Virus record (IMG/VR): IMGVR_UViG_3300032294_000492 | Span: 1 to 32,014 of that record | Reading direction: 5' to 3' (one strand) | From: a virus | Length of the DNA: 32,014 bases | In this document: one piece after another, positions 19,296 through 28,952 of the stretch | How positions within the stretch are numbered: the stretch's first letter is position 1 | How the letters are laid out: every line of letters begins with the position of its first letter | The notes under the pieces: model-generated | Seen by the model: the letters and a program-made list of their open reading frames with translations, nothing else | Database searches by the model: none | What the model was told of the DNA's origin: nothing | Position numbers and translations under genes: made by a program

Positions 19296-20024
19296 ATGAG
19301 TGAAGCAAAAGCACAGGCGCTTTTTTTAAGAGAACAATATTTAAAAGAAATTGGGGATTATTATAATTTAATTGACCCGACGGAATATCCTATTGCTGAA
19401 CAAATGTTAATGTATTACGGAAAGGTTTTCAATGATACAGTTCAGGCAAATTTAGATAAAAGCGGTTCAATTGCTTCAGGTAAAATTGGGGATTTGGTTG
19501 TACCAAGAATTAACAAGTTTGGGAATAACTACGAAATGGAATTGGGATATGACCCCAATAACCCTGCTTCGGTTTATTATAGGTTCGTGAATAAAGGGGT
19601 TCGTGGCGCAGGCGGGGAAAATGCAAGACCAAAACGCGTTTCTTCAGATTCGCCTTATCAATACAAAACACCATTCCCAAATGAAAAAATGGCTAAGTCA
19701 ATTATGGAATGGTATAAATTAGGCAAAGCAAAAGCAAACACGGATTCACAAAAAAAAGGGTTAAGTGCTACGCAGACAAAGAATAAAAGATTAAAACAGG
19801 TAGCAAATAAGCCGTTAACATTAATGCAGGTTGCATACAGAACGGCGGCGGCAATTAAAAGGGACGGTTTAAAGACAACAAAGTTTTTTGATAATGCAAT
19901 TAAAACTGTATTTAACAAAGAATTTTTTGAAGTTATGGCTTCGGCTTTTGGTGGCGACGTTCAATTACAAATTAGACAAATTGGAAATAAAATAGAATCA
20001 AGTAATGGCAATAACAGTAAATAG
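19296..20024 (+). CDS. Virion/tail structural protein (HK97 gp10-like or tail component)
   Basis: A 242-residue protein beginning MSEAKAQALFLREQYLKEIGD, with SGKIGDLVVPRINKFGNNYEMELGYDPNNPASVYYRFVNKGVRG (residues about 55-100), a block I recognise from Bacteroidota phage structural genes. The middle is basic (PKRVSSDSPYQYKTPF, KKGLSATQTKNKRLKQ) and the C-terminus is helical. It is the first gene after the terminator and precedes two large tail-associated genes. A tail completion or minor tail role is inferred from position. Confidence 0.65.
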   Translation: MSEAKAQALFLREQYLKEIGDYYNLIDPTEYPIAEQMLMYYGKVFNDTVQANLDKSGSIASGKIGDLVVPRINKFGNNYEMELGYDPNNPASVYYRFVNKGVRGAGGENARPKRVSSDSPYQYKTPFPNEKMAKSIMEWYKLGKAKANTDSQKKGLSATQTKNKRLKQVANKPLTLMQVAYRTAAAIKRDGLKTTKFFDNAIKTVFNKEFFEVMASAFGGDVQLQIRQIGNKIESSNGNNSK

Positions 20025-21219
20025 TGTACCGGCAACATACCCAAGTATGCACGAAGACCTTTGGTTTGTGGCTTCTTCGACAAATGTCGGGGTAACAAAT
20101 TTTAAATTCGTTTACGACGTTTATATTAACGGCGCACAGGTAAGCAGAAACAAAGTATTCCCTGCGCCAAGTGCTGAAGGTAGTTATGGCGTATTTAACG
20201 CGTCCCCAATGGTGCGCGCATACGTTACGAACTATTTTGAACCTTCCGGTACGACGGTTTTAATGGCTTCTAACGATAAAATAAAAGTCGATTATCAGGT
20301 GCGTATTGGCGAAGAAGTAAGCGGAACGGTTACGCCTAATTTGGCTTCAGGTTCTTATTCGGCTTATAACTATTACGCGCCATTGTTCGGGGATATATTC
20401 ACAGAAAACGGCGAAGTGCCTTTGGTATTGTCAAATTACTATGATAATTTATTAATTGAAAATTACACGGACGATTGGTTAACAGATCGTGACAATTCAG
20501 ATATTACGATTGAATACGGCGACCAATTCTTTATTACATTTTTAAAGATTACAGGCGGTTCGTATAAACTTTGGGTTCAACCAACAAACGAAGACGGAAC
20601 TTTTGGAACTGCGGTTAGTGGCGCATTGACAATGTCAGGACAATTTAATTTATTTAATTTTCAGGCGGCTGCAATTAACGCGTGGGCGGGTTCTGAAATA
20701 ATCACACAAAATACATACGGTTACAATGTTTATATTACGCTTGGCGCAGCAACCACAAGGGTATTACGATTCAGGCACGTATGTAACCCTAAGTTTAGAC
20801 AATATAACCTTCACTTTCTCAACAGACTTGGTGGGTACGATTCAATGGCGTTCAGATTGGTCAATAAACGAAGAAGTGAATTTCAACGTTCTTCATATAG
20901 ACGAAATCCTTATCAATTATCAAATGGTCAAATGACCAATATTGACGCATACAATAAATACAATGAAACGACGTATAACTTCGCTATTCAACACACAGAT
21001 TATTATATGTTAACTTCAGATTGGGTTAATGATCAAGATTACGCTTGGCTTGCTCAATTAGTAGCGTCGCCAATTGTTTATATGGAAGTTCAAGGTGCTT
21101 TTTTCCCTGTGACGATTAGAAATACAAACTACCAATATAAATACAAGGTTTCAGATAGATTGTTCAATTTTGATTTAGAAGTTGAAGTTGGTAAATATTT
21201 AAACAGTCAGTATAGATAA
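20005..21219 (+). CDS. Minor tail/distal tail structural protein
   Basis: A 404-residue beta-rich protein overlapping the previous gene by 20 bp. It has many short strands with Gly/Ser/Thr and aromatic residues (LWFVASSTNVG, YQVRIGEEVSG) and a conserved YNLHFLNRLGGYDSMAFRLVNKRRSEFQR block (about residues 266-296), typical of Bacteroidota phage virion proteins located between the tail chaperone and the tape measure. A distal tail or adaptor role is likely. The exact function is unassigned. Confidence 0.7.
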   Translation: MAITVNSVPATYPSMHEDLWFVASSTNVGVTNFKFVYDVYINGAQVSRNKVFPAPSAEGSYGVFNASPMVRAYVTNYFEPSGTTVLMASNDKIKVDYQVRIGEEVSGTVTPNLASGSYSAYNYYAPLFGDIFTENGEVPLVLSNYYDNLLIENYTDDWLTDRDNSDITIEYGDQFFITFLKITGGSYKLWVQPTNEDGTFGTAVSGALTMSGQFNLFNFQAAAINAWAGSEIITQNTYGYNVYITLGAATTRVLRFRHVCNPKFRQYNLHFLNRLGGYDSMAFRLVNKRRSEFQRSSYRRNPYQLSNGQMTNIDAYNKYNETTYNFAIQHTDYYMLTSDWVNDQDYAWLAQLVASPIVYMEVQGAFFPVTIRNTNYQYKYKVSDRLFNFDLEVEVGKYLNSQYR

Positions 21220-23279
21220 TGATTAGAACCGAAATATACATTGAAGATCAATTAATTGATTTATTGAAGGATATTGGAACGGATTTCACGTACACAATTG
21301 ACGACGTGCGTGACTTCGGTGCTAAAAATACGTCCTTCAGTCGTACAATATCAATTCCTGCGACTGCCCGCAATAACAAAATTTTGGGTTTTGCTTTTGA
21401 ATTAGGAATGGCGCACGAACACAATATGGATTTGCCGAATGTAAATACAAACTTTACACCTTCACAGGCGGCGAAGTGCGAAGTATATATTGACAAAATA
21501 CAGATATTTAAGGGCGTTATTAGAATACTTGAAATTGTTACTAATAATGGTTCAACAGAATATCAATGCGCCGTATTTGGGGAATTAGGCGGCTTTATTA
21601 CGGAGTTAGGAAATAAGCGTTTGGAAGATTTAGATTTTAGCGAATATAACCATACTTGGAACGTTACGACAATCCAAAACAGTTGGAATACAATAAATGG
21701 TTCGGGTTATTATTATCCATTGGTTGACTATGGCGACGTTTCAACAAGTAAAGACGATTTCCACGTTAGTACATTCCGACCGGCTTTATATGTAAAAGAA
21801 TATATTGAAAAAATATTTGAAGGAACTTCTTATTCTTTGAATTGCGACTTTTTCAATACAGACTTTTTTAAAAAGCTTATAATTCCAAACAATAGTCAGG
21901 GAATTCAAGGTACGAACGACCGATTTATTCTTGCAACTATTGCAGCAACTAAAACAATTTTAAACAGTAACACACCAACGGCAAGAAATATAAATGTACC
22001 TTTTGATTCTACGACTTTACTTAATTTTACGGAAAATGGAAGTAAGAGCATATTTACTTATACTGACGGTACAAAGACTGTGCGCGCGTTGGCTTCCATA
22101 ACCGGAGTTTATCAAACTGACGCTGCTTCTTCAATTACTGCGACTTTATATGTTGCAGGTGTTGCGGTTCAAACATTGTCGCAAAATACATTTTCAGCAA
22201 ATAACCCTTATACATTCAACTTTGATTGGACAGGGAATATTTCAAATACAAACACAGTTTATATTAATATAAGCGTTCCGGCAACTGCTAACACTTATAT
22301 TGTGACCGTGTCAAGTGCTAACTTTACTTTTACGCAATTAGCAGCGCAATTGGCTTCTGTTGCTTATAATGGTACTGTTTCAATGAATAATAATTTGCCA
22401 AAAGGTATATTCCAAAAGGATTTCTTTTTGTCAGTTTGTAAAATGTTTAATTTATACGTTTATCAGGATAACATAAACGATAAACAAATTAATATTGCGC
22501 CATTTATTGACTTCTATTCTGACGCCGTGACAAATTCGTTGGATTGGTCGCAGAAATTAGATATGGAAGCGACAATGTCAATTAAACCAATGTCACAGTT
22601 GAACGCGCGTTATTATGCGTATAAATACACGCCCGATTCAGATTATTACAATGACAACTATTTGAAAAAATACGGTCAATCATACGCGGATTTTATTTAT
22701 GATTCTGAATTTGACTTTGTAAAAGACACGGCTTCAACGCAAATTATTTTTGCACCGTCAGTTTTAGTTTTGCATTCAGGTCAGGATAAATACCATACAA
22801 GTATTTATAAGTTATCAAATAATAACACGCAGGAAGACCCAATGGATTCTGTAATTCGTGTCTTAATGGCAAAGAAAATTACAGGGATTAGTTCTTGGAA
22901 AATACAGCAAGATGGCGGCGGTACATTGGCAACGATTACTTCGTATGGTTATGCGGGACACTTAGACGACCCTGCAAACCCAATAATTGATTTGAATTTT
23001 GGCGCACCAAAGGAATTGCAATTTCCTGCGTCAACTTACCCAACGAATAACTTATTTAACACATATCATAAACCCTACATTTTAGAAATTACGGATATGG
23101 AATCTAAGCTTTTGACCTGTCGCGTTTATTTGAATGCCCTTGACATTTACAATTTAGATTTCAGCAAATACATTTGGATAAATGGCGTATTATTTAGATT
23201 GAATAAAATTGAATCATACGATCCAACGACATTTAATACAACACAGGTTAATTTATTAAAAGTAATAAACACGAATTAA
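21219..23279 (+). CDS. Large tail/tip structural protein
   Basis: A 686-residue protein joined to the previous gene by a TAATG overlap. Its N-terminus MIRTEIYIEDQLIDLLKDIG followed by YTIDDVRDFGAKNTSFSRTISIPATARNNKILG is the recognisable start of a Bacteroidota phage minor structural family. A KGVIRILEI then beta-sandwich region follows, with a mid-region of Thr/Ser/Asn-rich strands and a C-terminal ICRVYLNALDIYNLDFSKYIW-like block (IWINGVLFRLNKIESY). Position before the tape measure and size fit a tail tip or baseplate-hub protein. Confidence 0.7.
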   Translation: MIRTEIYIEDQLIDLLKDIGTDFTYTIDDVRDFGAKNTSFSRTISIPATARNNKILGFAFELGMAHEHNMDLPNVNTNFTPSQAAKCEVYIDKIQIFKGVIRILEIVTNNGSTEYQCAVFGELGGFITELGNKRLEDLDFSEYNHTWNVTTIQNSWNTINGSGYYYPLVDYGDVSTSKDDFHVSTFRPALYVKEYIEKIFEGTSYSLNCDFFNTDFFKKLIIPNNSQGIQGTNDRFILATIAATKTILNSNTPTARNINVPFDSTTLLNFTENGSKSIFTYTDGTKTVRALASITGVYQTDAASSITATLYVAGVAVQTLSQNTFSANNPYTFNFDWTGNISNTNTVYINISVPATANTYIVTVSSANFTFTQLAAQLASVAYNGTVSMNNNLPKGIFQKDFFLSVCKMFNLYVYQDNINDKQINIAPFIDFYSDAVTNSLDWSQKLDMEATMSIKPMSQLNARYYAYKYTPDSDYYNDNYLKKYGQSYADFIYDSEFDFVKDTASTQIIFAPSVLVLHSGQDKYHTSIYKLSNNNTQEDPMDSVIRVLMAKKITGISSWKIQQDGGGTLATITSYGYAGHLDDPANPIIDLNFGAPKELQFPASTYPTNNLFNTYHKPYILEITDMESKLLTCRVYLNALDIYNLDFSKYIWINGVLFRLNKIESYDPTTFNTTQVNLLKVINTN

Positions 23280-25660
23280 TGGCAGACGAAATAATTGGTA
23301 TAAAAATAACCACAGACGCCGCGCAGGCAACACAGGACGTTCAGAAATTAGACCAAGCTTTTGAAAATACCGATAATTCGGTTAAAGGTTTACGAACACA
23401 ATTAAGGGAAGCGACTGCGAATGTTGCAATTATGGCTGACAAATTTGGCGCGACTTCAAAGGAAGCTATTAATGCGGCTAAACGTGCGGCTGAATTAAAA
23501 GATCGTATCGGGGACGCAAAAGCATTGACTGACGCATTTAACCCTGACGCAAAATTCAAAGCGGTTGCCGCTTCATTATCAGGTGTTGCCGGTGGATTTA
23601 GTGCGGTTCAAGGCGCAATGGCTTTGTTTGGCAAAGAGAATAAAAATGTTGAAGCTGCTTTATTAAAAGTAAATGCTGCAATGGCTTTGTCACAGGGTTT
23701 GCAATCAGTTGGCGAAAGCATTGATTCATTTAGACAATTAGGCGCGGTTATTAAAAGCACAACCGTATTTCAGGAAGCTAACAATGCAGCAACTAAAACG
23801 GCGGCTGCGGTTCAGCGTGCGTTTGGTATTGCAACAGTTGAAACAAGTACAGGATTTAAGGTTTTAAAAGGTGCTATTGTTGCTACCGGTATTGGTGCGC
23901 TTGTTATTGCATTAGGCGCGGTAATAAATAACTTTGACGCAATTTCAGAATGGATTAAAAACAGTCCATTAGGAAGTTTGGCGAAAGGCGTTGGAAATTT
24001 AGTTCAACAATTTACCGATTTTATTGGTGTTACAAGTGAAGCAGAACGTAATTTAAACAAATTGTCTGTTGCTAATAAAAGAGCAAATGAAGATATTGAA
24101 AACCGTATTAAAGTTTTAAAAGCGCAAGGTGGATCAGAAAAAGAAATTTACGAATTAAGCCAACAAAGAGTTAATAATGAATTAGCAACTTTACGCGAAA
24201 GTTTAAAAACAAAAGGCAAATTATCAGAAGAAGAAGCAAAACAATTCAGGGATTTAAAAACTGAACAATTAGTTTTAACGGCTGACTATAATAAAAAGAA
24301 CGCTGAAGCAACTAAAAAAGCAGCCGAAGACGCAAAAAAGAAACGTGACGAAACAGATAAAGAAGTAATTGCAGACACTAAAAAAGCAAATGATTTATTA
24401 TTAAAACTTAATAATGAAAAAGCAATTGCCGAATTAAAAACGCAAGCTGAAAAAGACCTTGCTTTATTAGAGCAACAAAAGACCCAACAAATTGCAGAAG
24501 TTGAAGCTTTAAAAGTTAATGAAGAAATAAAGGGTAAATTAAAGGCGGCAATCAATGCAGATTATGCAGCAAAAGAAACAGAATTAAAAAATAAACAAGC
24601 TGAAGAAAAAACAAAGAAGGACGAAGAAGCGGTTGAAGCTGAAAAGAACTTTGCAAATAAGGTTTCAGAAATAAAAGCCAATGCAATTGCAGACGACGTG
24701 GCACGTGCAGAAGCGCAAAGAAAGGCAAAACTTGAAAAGGATTTAGCGGATATGGAAGCTGACAAAGAATTTTTAAAATTGTCAGAAGAAGAAAAAGCTA
24801 AAATCAGAAAGGACATTGTTACTGCTTCAGAAAACGAATTAAATAAAGAAAAATTAGAAAGGGCGCAAGCTGCTTTTGACGCACAAAAAGAAATTGAATA
24901 TAATGCTTTACAATCTTTTGAAACTGCTTATGCTGAATATTGGCAGGTTGTACGTGCATTAGAAGAAGAACAATACAAAAAAGATATTGAGAATGCGCAA
25001 GGCAATGCGGACAAAATTGCTGCAATTGAAAAAAAGCATTCTAAGAATTTAATTGATATTCAAACCGCAGAATACCAAGCTAAAAAAGACCTTCAATTAA
25101 AATACGTTGGTGTTGTTGGTGCAGTAGGTGGGTTATTACAACAGATTGCAGGTAAAAACAAAGCTTTGGCAATTACAGGATTAGTCCTTGAAAAAGCGGC
25201 TGCAATTGCAACAGTAGTAATACAAACTGCGAAAGGTATTGCTTCGGCAACGGCTGCGGCTGCGCCTTTGTTAGCGAATCCATTTACGGCTATTCCTGCG
25301 GGTATTTTATTAGCAAAAACAATTGCTGCGCAAAAAATTGCTGCGGGTATTTCAATAGCCGGAATTGCGGTTGGTGCTGCGCAAGGTATTGCAGCAATTA
25401 ACCAAGCGTCTTCGGGTTCTTCCGGTGGTGGTGGTTCTTTGCCGGATTTAGGTGGTGGCGACACAGGTGGCGGCGGTGCTTTGCCTGACGTTGGTGGTGG
25501 TGGTGGCGCTGCGCCCGATTTAGGTGGCGGCGGCGGTGGCGGTACAACAGGCGGCGGCGGTGGCGGTGGTCAAACTGTTCGTGCTTACGTTGTTGAACGT
25601 GACATTTCAGATGCACAAAACCGTGACGCAGAAATTCAAAACCGCGCACGATTTGAATAA
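23279..25660 (+). CDS. Tape measure protein
   Basis: A 793-residue protein with the tape measure layout: an N-terminal Ala-rich helical region (DAAQATQDVQKLDQAFENTDNSV ... AALLKVNAAMALSQGLQS), a hydrophobic segment (about residues 195-220), a long charged coiled coil (about 255-600), a second hydrophobic Ala/Ile-rich region (about 615-710), a Gly-rich tract of GGGGSLPDLGGG-type repeats (about 718-768), and a conserved end VRAYVVERDISDAQ. At roughly 0.15 nm per residue, the length predicts a tail of about 120 nm, an estimate from the family rule only. The Gly-rich segment is a feature of Bacteroidota phage versions. Confidence 0.9.
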   Translation: MADEIIGIKITTDAAQATQDVQKLDQAFENTDNSVKGLRTQLREATANVAIMADKFGATSKEAINAAKRAAELKDRIGDAKALTDAFNPDAKFKAVAASLSGVAGGFSAVQGAMALFGKENKNVEAALLKVNAAMALSQGLQSVGESIDSFRQLGAVIKSTTVFQEANNAATKTAAAVQRAFGIATVETSTGFKVLKGAIVATGIGALVIALGAVINNFDAISEWIKNSPLGSLAKGVGNLVQQFTDFIGVTSEAERNLNKLSVANKRANEDIENRIKVLKAQGGSEKEIYELSQQRVNNELATLRESLKTKGKLSEEEAKQFRDLKTEQLVLTADYNKKNAEATKKAAEDAKKKRDETDKEVIADTKKANDLLLKLNNEKAIAELKTQAEKDLALLEQQKTQQIAEVEALKVNEEIKGKLKAAINADYAAKETELKNKQAEEKTKKDEEAVEAEKNFANKVSEIKANAIADDVARAEAQRKAKLEKDLADMEADKEFLKLSEEEKAKIRKDIVTASENELNKEKLERAQAAFDAQKEIEYNALQSFETAYAEYWQVVRALEEEQYKKDIENAQGNADKIAAIEKKHSKNLIDIQTAEYQAKKDLQLKYVGVVGAVGGLLQQIAGKNKALAITGLVLEKAAAIATVVIQTAKGIASATAAAAPLLANPFTAIPAGILLAKTIAAQKIAAGISIAGIAVGAAQGIAAINQASSGSSGGGGSLPDLGGGDTGGGGALPDVGGGGGAAPDLGGGGGGGTTGGGGGGGQTVRAYVVERDISDAQNRDAEIQNRARFE

Positions 25661-25688
25661 ATGATAAATATTAAAAATTAAACTATTT

Positions 25689-26288
25689 ATGGTTATGAAT
25701 ACTGAATTACCAATATATATGTTGGACATAACAGAAGACATTGAAGACGATTCGCAAGTTGACTTCATTGCATTAGTTGACCGTCCGGCAATCCAAAAGA
25801 ATTGGAACGCATTTAATAAAACACAAAAATTTGAAATTGTTAACGAAGACCGTCGCATTATTTCGGGCGCTATTATGTTGGCTGACACGCCTATTTTTAG
25901 GAGTGACAATACTTATGGCGACTATTATGTGGCTTTTAGTGCTGAAACTATTCTTAAAATTGTACAAAAATTCTTCAAAAAAGGATTCCAAAGCAATGTA
26001 AACTTAATGCACGATTCAAACGCACAATTTGACGGCGTGACATTATTTGAAAGTTTTATTTCAGACCCTTCACGCGGTATTATGCCAATGAAAGGATTTG
26101 AAGACGCGCCTGTTGGCAGTTGGTTTGGATCAATGATTGTTGACAATAACGAAGCGTGGTCAAAGGTTAAAAGTGGCGACATTGCAGGATTTAGTGTTGA
26201 AGGTTTATTTAATTACAAACCAAAAGAAGTAAATAAAGTTACTTCAATGGTTGACGAAATCAAAAAAATATTGTCACAGGTTAAGTGA
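25689..26288 (+). CDS. Prohead protease, XkdF-like
   Basis: A 199-residue protein with the XkdF-like serine protease pattern: YMLDITEDIEDDSQVDFIALVDRPAIQ at the N-terminus, ISGAIMLADTPIFR (about residues 58-71), FFKKGFQSNVNLMHD (His in the catalytic region), FESFISDPSRGI and GDIAGFSVEGLF (candidate catalytic Ser). It should cleave scaffold and capsid precursors during head maturation. ATG 25695 is an alternative start two codons on. The scaffold and major capsid genes follow directly, as expected. Confidence 0.88.
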   Translation: MVMNTELPIYMLDITEDIEDDSQVDFIALVDRPAIQKNWNAFNKTQKFEIVNEDRRIISGAIMLADTPIFRSDNTYGDYYVAFSAETILKIVQKFFKKGFQSNVNLMHDSNAQFDGVTLFESFISDPSRGIMPMKGFEDAPVGSWFGSMIVDNNEAWSKVKSGDIAGFSVEGLFNYKPKEVNKVTSMVDEIKKILSQVK

Positions 26289-26325
26289 TAAACATTTTAT
26301 TTTTTAACTATATAATAAAAAAAGT

Positions 26326-26934
26326 ATGAACGCACAGGAAGCGATTTTAAAGATCAAAGCGTTGTTTGAAGACAATGCTGCGCCTGTTGAAGAAGTGAAA
26401 GCTGAAGAAACTAAGGTTGAAGAAACTAAGGTTGAAATGGCTGAATATTCTTTAATGGACGGAACTAAGGTTGATATTACTGCCTTAGAAATTGGCGGTT
26501 CTGTAACTATGCCGGACGGTACACCTGCACCTGCGGGCGAACACCAATTAGCAGACGGAACTATGATTCAGTTAGACGAAAACGGTATTATCATTGAAAT
26601 TTCTTCAAAAGAAGAAGAAGTTGTGCCGGAAGTTGACACAGAAATTGAAGCTAAAAAAGAAGAAGACAAAAAGATTGCAGAAATGCAAGAACAATTTGAA
26701 GCACAGATTGCTGAATTAAAAGCGGCAAAAGAAGTTTCAGACGCAAAAGTATTGGAATTAGAAAATAAAGTTAAGCAAGGATTTGCACAAGTAGCTGAAT
26801 TAATCGAAGCACTTTCAAATGTACCAAGCGCAGACCCAATTCAAAAGCCAAGCAATTTTTCTGAATTTATATCTAATAATGATATAAAAGAAGAAAGATT
26901 AAATAAATATAGACAAGCATTATTAAACAATTAA
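26326..26934 (+). CDS. Capsid scaffold-like protein
   Basis: A 202-residue acidic protein between the protease and the capsid gene. The N-terminal region has a 15-bp tandem repeat encoding EETKV twice (26404-26433). A small beta domain (YSLMDGTKVDITALEIGGSVTMPDGTPAPAGEH, then GTMIQLDENGIIIEI; about residues 41-89) follows. The C-terminal half is a charged coiled coil (about 95-165). This arrangement is typical of Bacteroidota phage scaffold or head-assembly proteins. Cleavage by the upstream protease is expected but not shown. Confidence 0.8.
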   Translation: MNAQEAILKIKALFEDNAAPVEEVKAEETKVEETKVEMAEYSLMDGTKVDITALEIGGSVTMPDGTPAPAGEHQLADGTMIQLDENGIIIEISSKEEEVVPEVDTEIEAKKEEDKKIAEMQEQFEAQIAELKAAKEVSDAKVLELENKVKQGFAQVAELIEALSNVPSADPIQKPSNFSEFISNNDIKEERLNKYRQALLNN

Positions 26935-26946
26935 AATTAGATAACA

Positions 26947-27900
26947 ATGGGATTTAATGTATCAGCATTAGCAAACTATACAGAACAAAACGCAGCTTTA
27001 TTGGTTACGTCTTCTGTTTTAGGTGCAAAAACTGCTTCTTTAATTAAGAGTGCAGGTAACGTTATGGTAGGCGTGAAGTCTTCAGAAACGATTAACATTA
27101 TGGACACAGACGCAATCTTCCAATCAGGGGGTTCTTGCGGTTTTACTGCGTCAGGTTCAACTACATTCACACAAAGAACTGTGACTGTTGGTAAAATTAA
27201 AGTAAACGAAGCACTTTGTCCAAAAGACTTAGAAGCTAAGTATTTACAAAAAGCTTTACCTACCGGTTCAATGTATGATTCTATTCCTTTTGAGCAAGAA
27301 TTCGCAGACAAGAAAGCGAAAACTATTGCTGCTCAATTAGAAACTGCTTTATGGCAAGGCGACACAGATAGCGTAAACGTTAACTTAAACAAGTTTGACG
27401 GTTTAGTAAAATTAATCGGTGCTGCTTCAGGTGTTGTTGCTGCTAACGCTTCAACTTTTATTTCAGGTGCGCCTTTGAGTTCAATTACTGCTGCTAACGT
27501 AATCAGTATTTTTGACGGTGTATATGCTGCAATCCCTGCGAAAGTAGTTGCTGCTGACGATATGACTATTTTCTGCGGTCAAGATTTATTCAGAACTTAC
27601 ACAATTGCATTAAAGAACGCTAATAGCTTCCATTATTCAGTTGACGCTAAGGCTGACGGCGAATTCGTTTTACCGGGTACAATGATCAAAGTTATTGCAG
27701 TTGCAGGTTTGAACGGTACTAACAAAGTTTATGCTGCACGTTTAAGCAATTTATTTATCGGTACAGACTTATTGAACGAAGAAGAAAAATTTGAAATCTT
27801 CTACGCAAAAGAAGCTGACCAAGTTCGTTTCGTTTCTGAATTCAAAATGGGTGTGAATATTGCATTCCCTGACGAAGTTGTAAGATTCGTATTAGCTTAA
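26947..27900 (+). CDS. Major capsid protein
   Basis: A 317-residue protein with the style of HK97-fold major capsid proteins from Bacteroidota phages: MGFNVSALANYTEQNAALLV N-terminal arm, PFEQEFADKKAKTIAAQLETALWQGDT in the helix region (about 117-140), DDMTIFCGQDLFRTY and a C-terminal EEEKFEIFYAKEADQVRFVSEFKMGVNIAFPDEVVRF. It sits after protease and scaffold genes and before a strong terminator, which fits a highly expressed gene. The codon usage looks regular (many GCT, TTA and AAC codons), consistent with high expression. Confidence 0.9.
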   Translation: MGFNVSALANYTEQNAALLVTSSVLGAKTASLIKSAGNVMVGVKSSETINIMDTDAIFQSGGSCGFTASGSTTFTQRTVTVGKIKVNEALCPKDLEAKYLQKALPTGSMYDSIPFEQEFADKKAKTIAAQLETALWQGDTDSVNVNLNKFDGLVKLIGAASGVVAANASTFISGAPLSSITAANVISIFDGVYAAIPAKVVAADDMTIFCGQDLFRTYTIALKNANSFHYSVDAKADGEFVLPGTMIKVIAVAGLNGTNKVYAARLSNLFIGTDLLNEEEKFEIFYAKEADQVRFVSEFKMGVNIAFPDEVVRFVLA

Positions 27901-27906
27901 TTATTA

Positions 27907-27932
27907 GGGGGGTGAAATATCCCCCCATTTTT
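27907..27932 (+). terminator. Rho-independent terminator after major capsid gene
   Basis: GGGGGG (27907-27912), 8-nt loop, CCCCCC (27921-27926) and ATTTTT (27927-27932). It would end or attenuate the transcript after the capsid gene, giving capsid mRNA an excess over downstream genes. Confidence 0.85.
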
Positions 27933-27955
27933 GTAAAATTTAAAAATTTAAAAAT

Positions 27956-28474
27956 ATGCCGTGCGCACTAACACAAGGATACACTTTAGACTGTCGCGAT
28001 AGCTTAGGCGGAATCGTTGAGGTATATTTTACTGAAGCTGCAAACGTAACTTCAACAACCGAAGCAAGCGGTGTTATTACTGCTTTGACTAAGGCGACAG
28101 GAAAACGTTTTTGGAAATATGCTTTAGTGAAAGATACGTCAATGTTCAACCAAACTTTGAATGCTTCCGTTGCAAACGGGACTGTATTCTATGCACAGGA
28201 ATTGCAGATTATCCTTAACAAATTACAAACTAACACACGCAACGAATTGTTGTTGTTAGCACAAAATTCTTTAGTTGCAGTTGCAAAAGATAGCAATGGT
28301 AACTTTTGGTATTTAGGAAAAACACGTGGTATTGATATGACTGCAAACGCAGCAAGTACCGGTACTGCACAGGGCGACAGAAGCGGATTCACTTTAACTT
28401 TCACGGGTTCTGAACCTGCGTTAGCGCCAAGTGTTGCTTCAAACGTTGCTTCGGCTTTAGAAACCGCAGGATAG
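27956..28474 (+). CDS. Major tail tube-like protein
   Basis: A 172-residue protein starting MPCALTQGYTLDCRDSLGGIVEVYF. The pattern DCRDSxGGI..v and the C-terminal block TGTAQGDRSGFTLTFTGSEPALAPSV is a recognised Bacteroidota phage virion family thought to be the tail tube. A single gene flanked by two terminators suggests strong, separately controlled expression, in keeping with a major structural protein. Confidence 0.75.
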   Translation: MPCALTQGYTLDCRDSLGGIVEVYFTEAANVTSTTEASGVITALTKATGKRFWKYALVKDTSMFNQTLNASVANGTVFYAQELQIILNKLQTNTRNELLLLAQNSLVAVAKDSNGNFWYLGKTRGIDMTANAASTGTAQGDRSGFTLTFTGSEPALAPSVASNVASALETAG

Positions 28475-28503
28475 GTTTTGTTTTTCATAGGTTTATAGGT
28501 TTG

Positions 28504-28536
28504 CCGCCGTTCCTTAATTGGTTCGGCGGTTTTTTT
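28504..28536 (+). terminator. Rho-independent terminator after tail tube gene
   Basis: CCGCCG (28504-28509)/CGGCGG (28524-28529) stem with a 14-nt loop and seven T (28530-28536). It ends the tail tube transcript. The next gene starts at 28578 with no strong promoter visible, so read-through probably supplies portal genes. Confidence 0.85.
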
Positions 28537-28577
28537 GTCTAATATGCAACAAATTGCACTTTTAGCTATTTACTTAT

Positions 28578-28952
28578 ATGATTAGGTTAACCAAAGGTCA
28601 GACGCAAAATATTATTTTAACCTTAACTGAAAAACAGTTATTAACGAACCCAAATTATTTGTTTGTCTTCACAAATAGAAGCGCAAACACGGAAATAAAG
28701 TTCGTAAAGTTAAACGCAACTGACATAAGCCAATATAAAGACCGTTACAATGAATTTAGCATTGTTACGAATACTAATTTTGGGTCAGCGTTAAACGGTC
28801 AATATGATTATGAAATTTATGAGCAAACAAGTACGACCAACACAAATCCAACCGGTTTAAATATGGTTGAATCAGGGATAATGGAGTTAGTCGGAACGCC
28901 TTTTGAATTTACAGAATATCAAACAACAGACACTTACACAATTAGACAATAA
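28578..28952 (+). CDS. Minor structural protein near portal
   Basis: A 124-residue beta-rich protein (MIRLTKGQTQNIILTLTEKQ). It has LFVFTNRSANTEIKFVKLN (about residues 28-46), YEIYEQTSTTN, and ESGIMELVGTPFEFTEY, a pattern common in Bacteroidota phage genes next to the portal. A beta-sandwich accessory or decoration role is inferred. A TAATG overlap links it to the portal gene. Confidence 0.7.
   Translation: MIRLTKGQTQNIILTLTEKQLLTNPNYLFVFTNRSANTEIKFVKLNATDISQYKDRYNEFSIVTNTNFGSALNGQYDYEIYEQTSTTNTNPTGLNMVESGIMELVGTPFEFTEYQTTDTYTIRQ

Noticed and set aside
20726-20935. Alternative frame inside the minor tail gene
   Set aside because: The 69-codon frame has no independent start context or recognised motif, and the main frame is clearly coding throughout.
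24286-24816. Antisense frames opposite the tape measure coiled coil
   Set aside because: Ser/Phe/Ala-rich products arise from the complement of Lys/Glu/Ala codons; no start context or motifs.
25428-25570. Glycine-codon repeats as a CRISPR array or minisatellite
   Set aside because: There are no unique spacers. The repeats encode the Gly-rich linker usual in this tape measure family.
25093-25649. Antisense frames opposite the tape measure C-terminus
   Set aside because: Pro- or His-rich products are complements of the Ala- and Gly-rich coding sequence. The sense gene is the real one.
26404-26433. 15-bp tandem repeat in the scaffold gene as a regulatory iteron
   Set aside because: The unit is a whole number of codons and encodes a repeated EETKV, so peptide repetition explains it.
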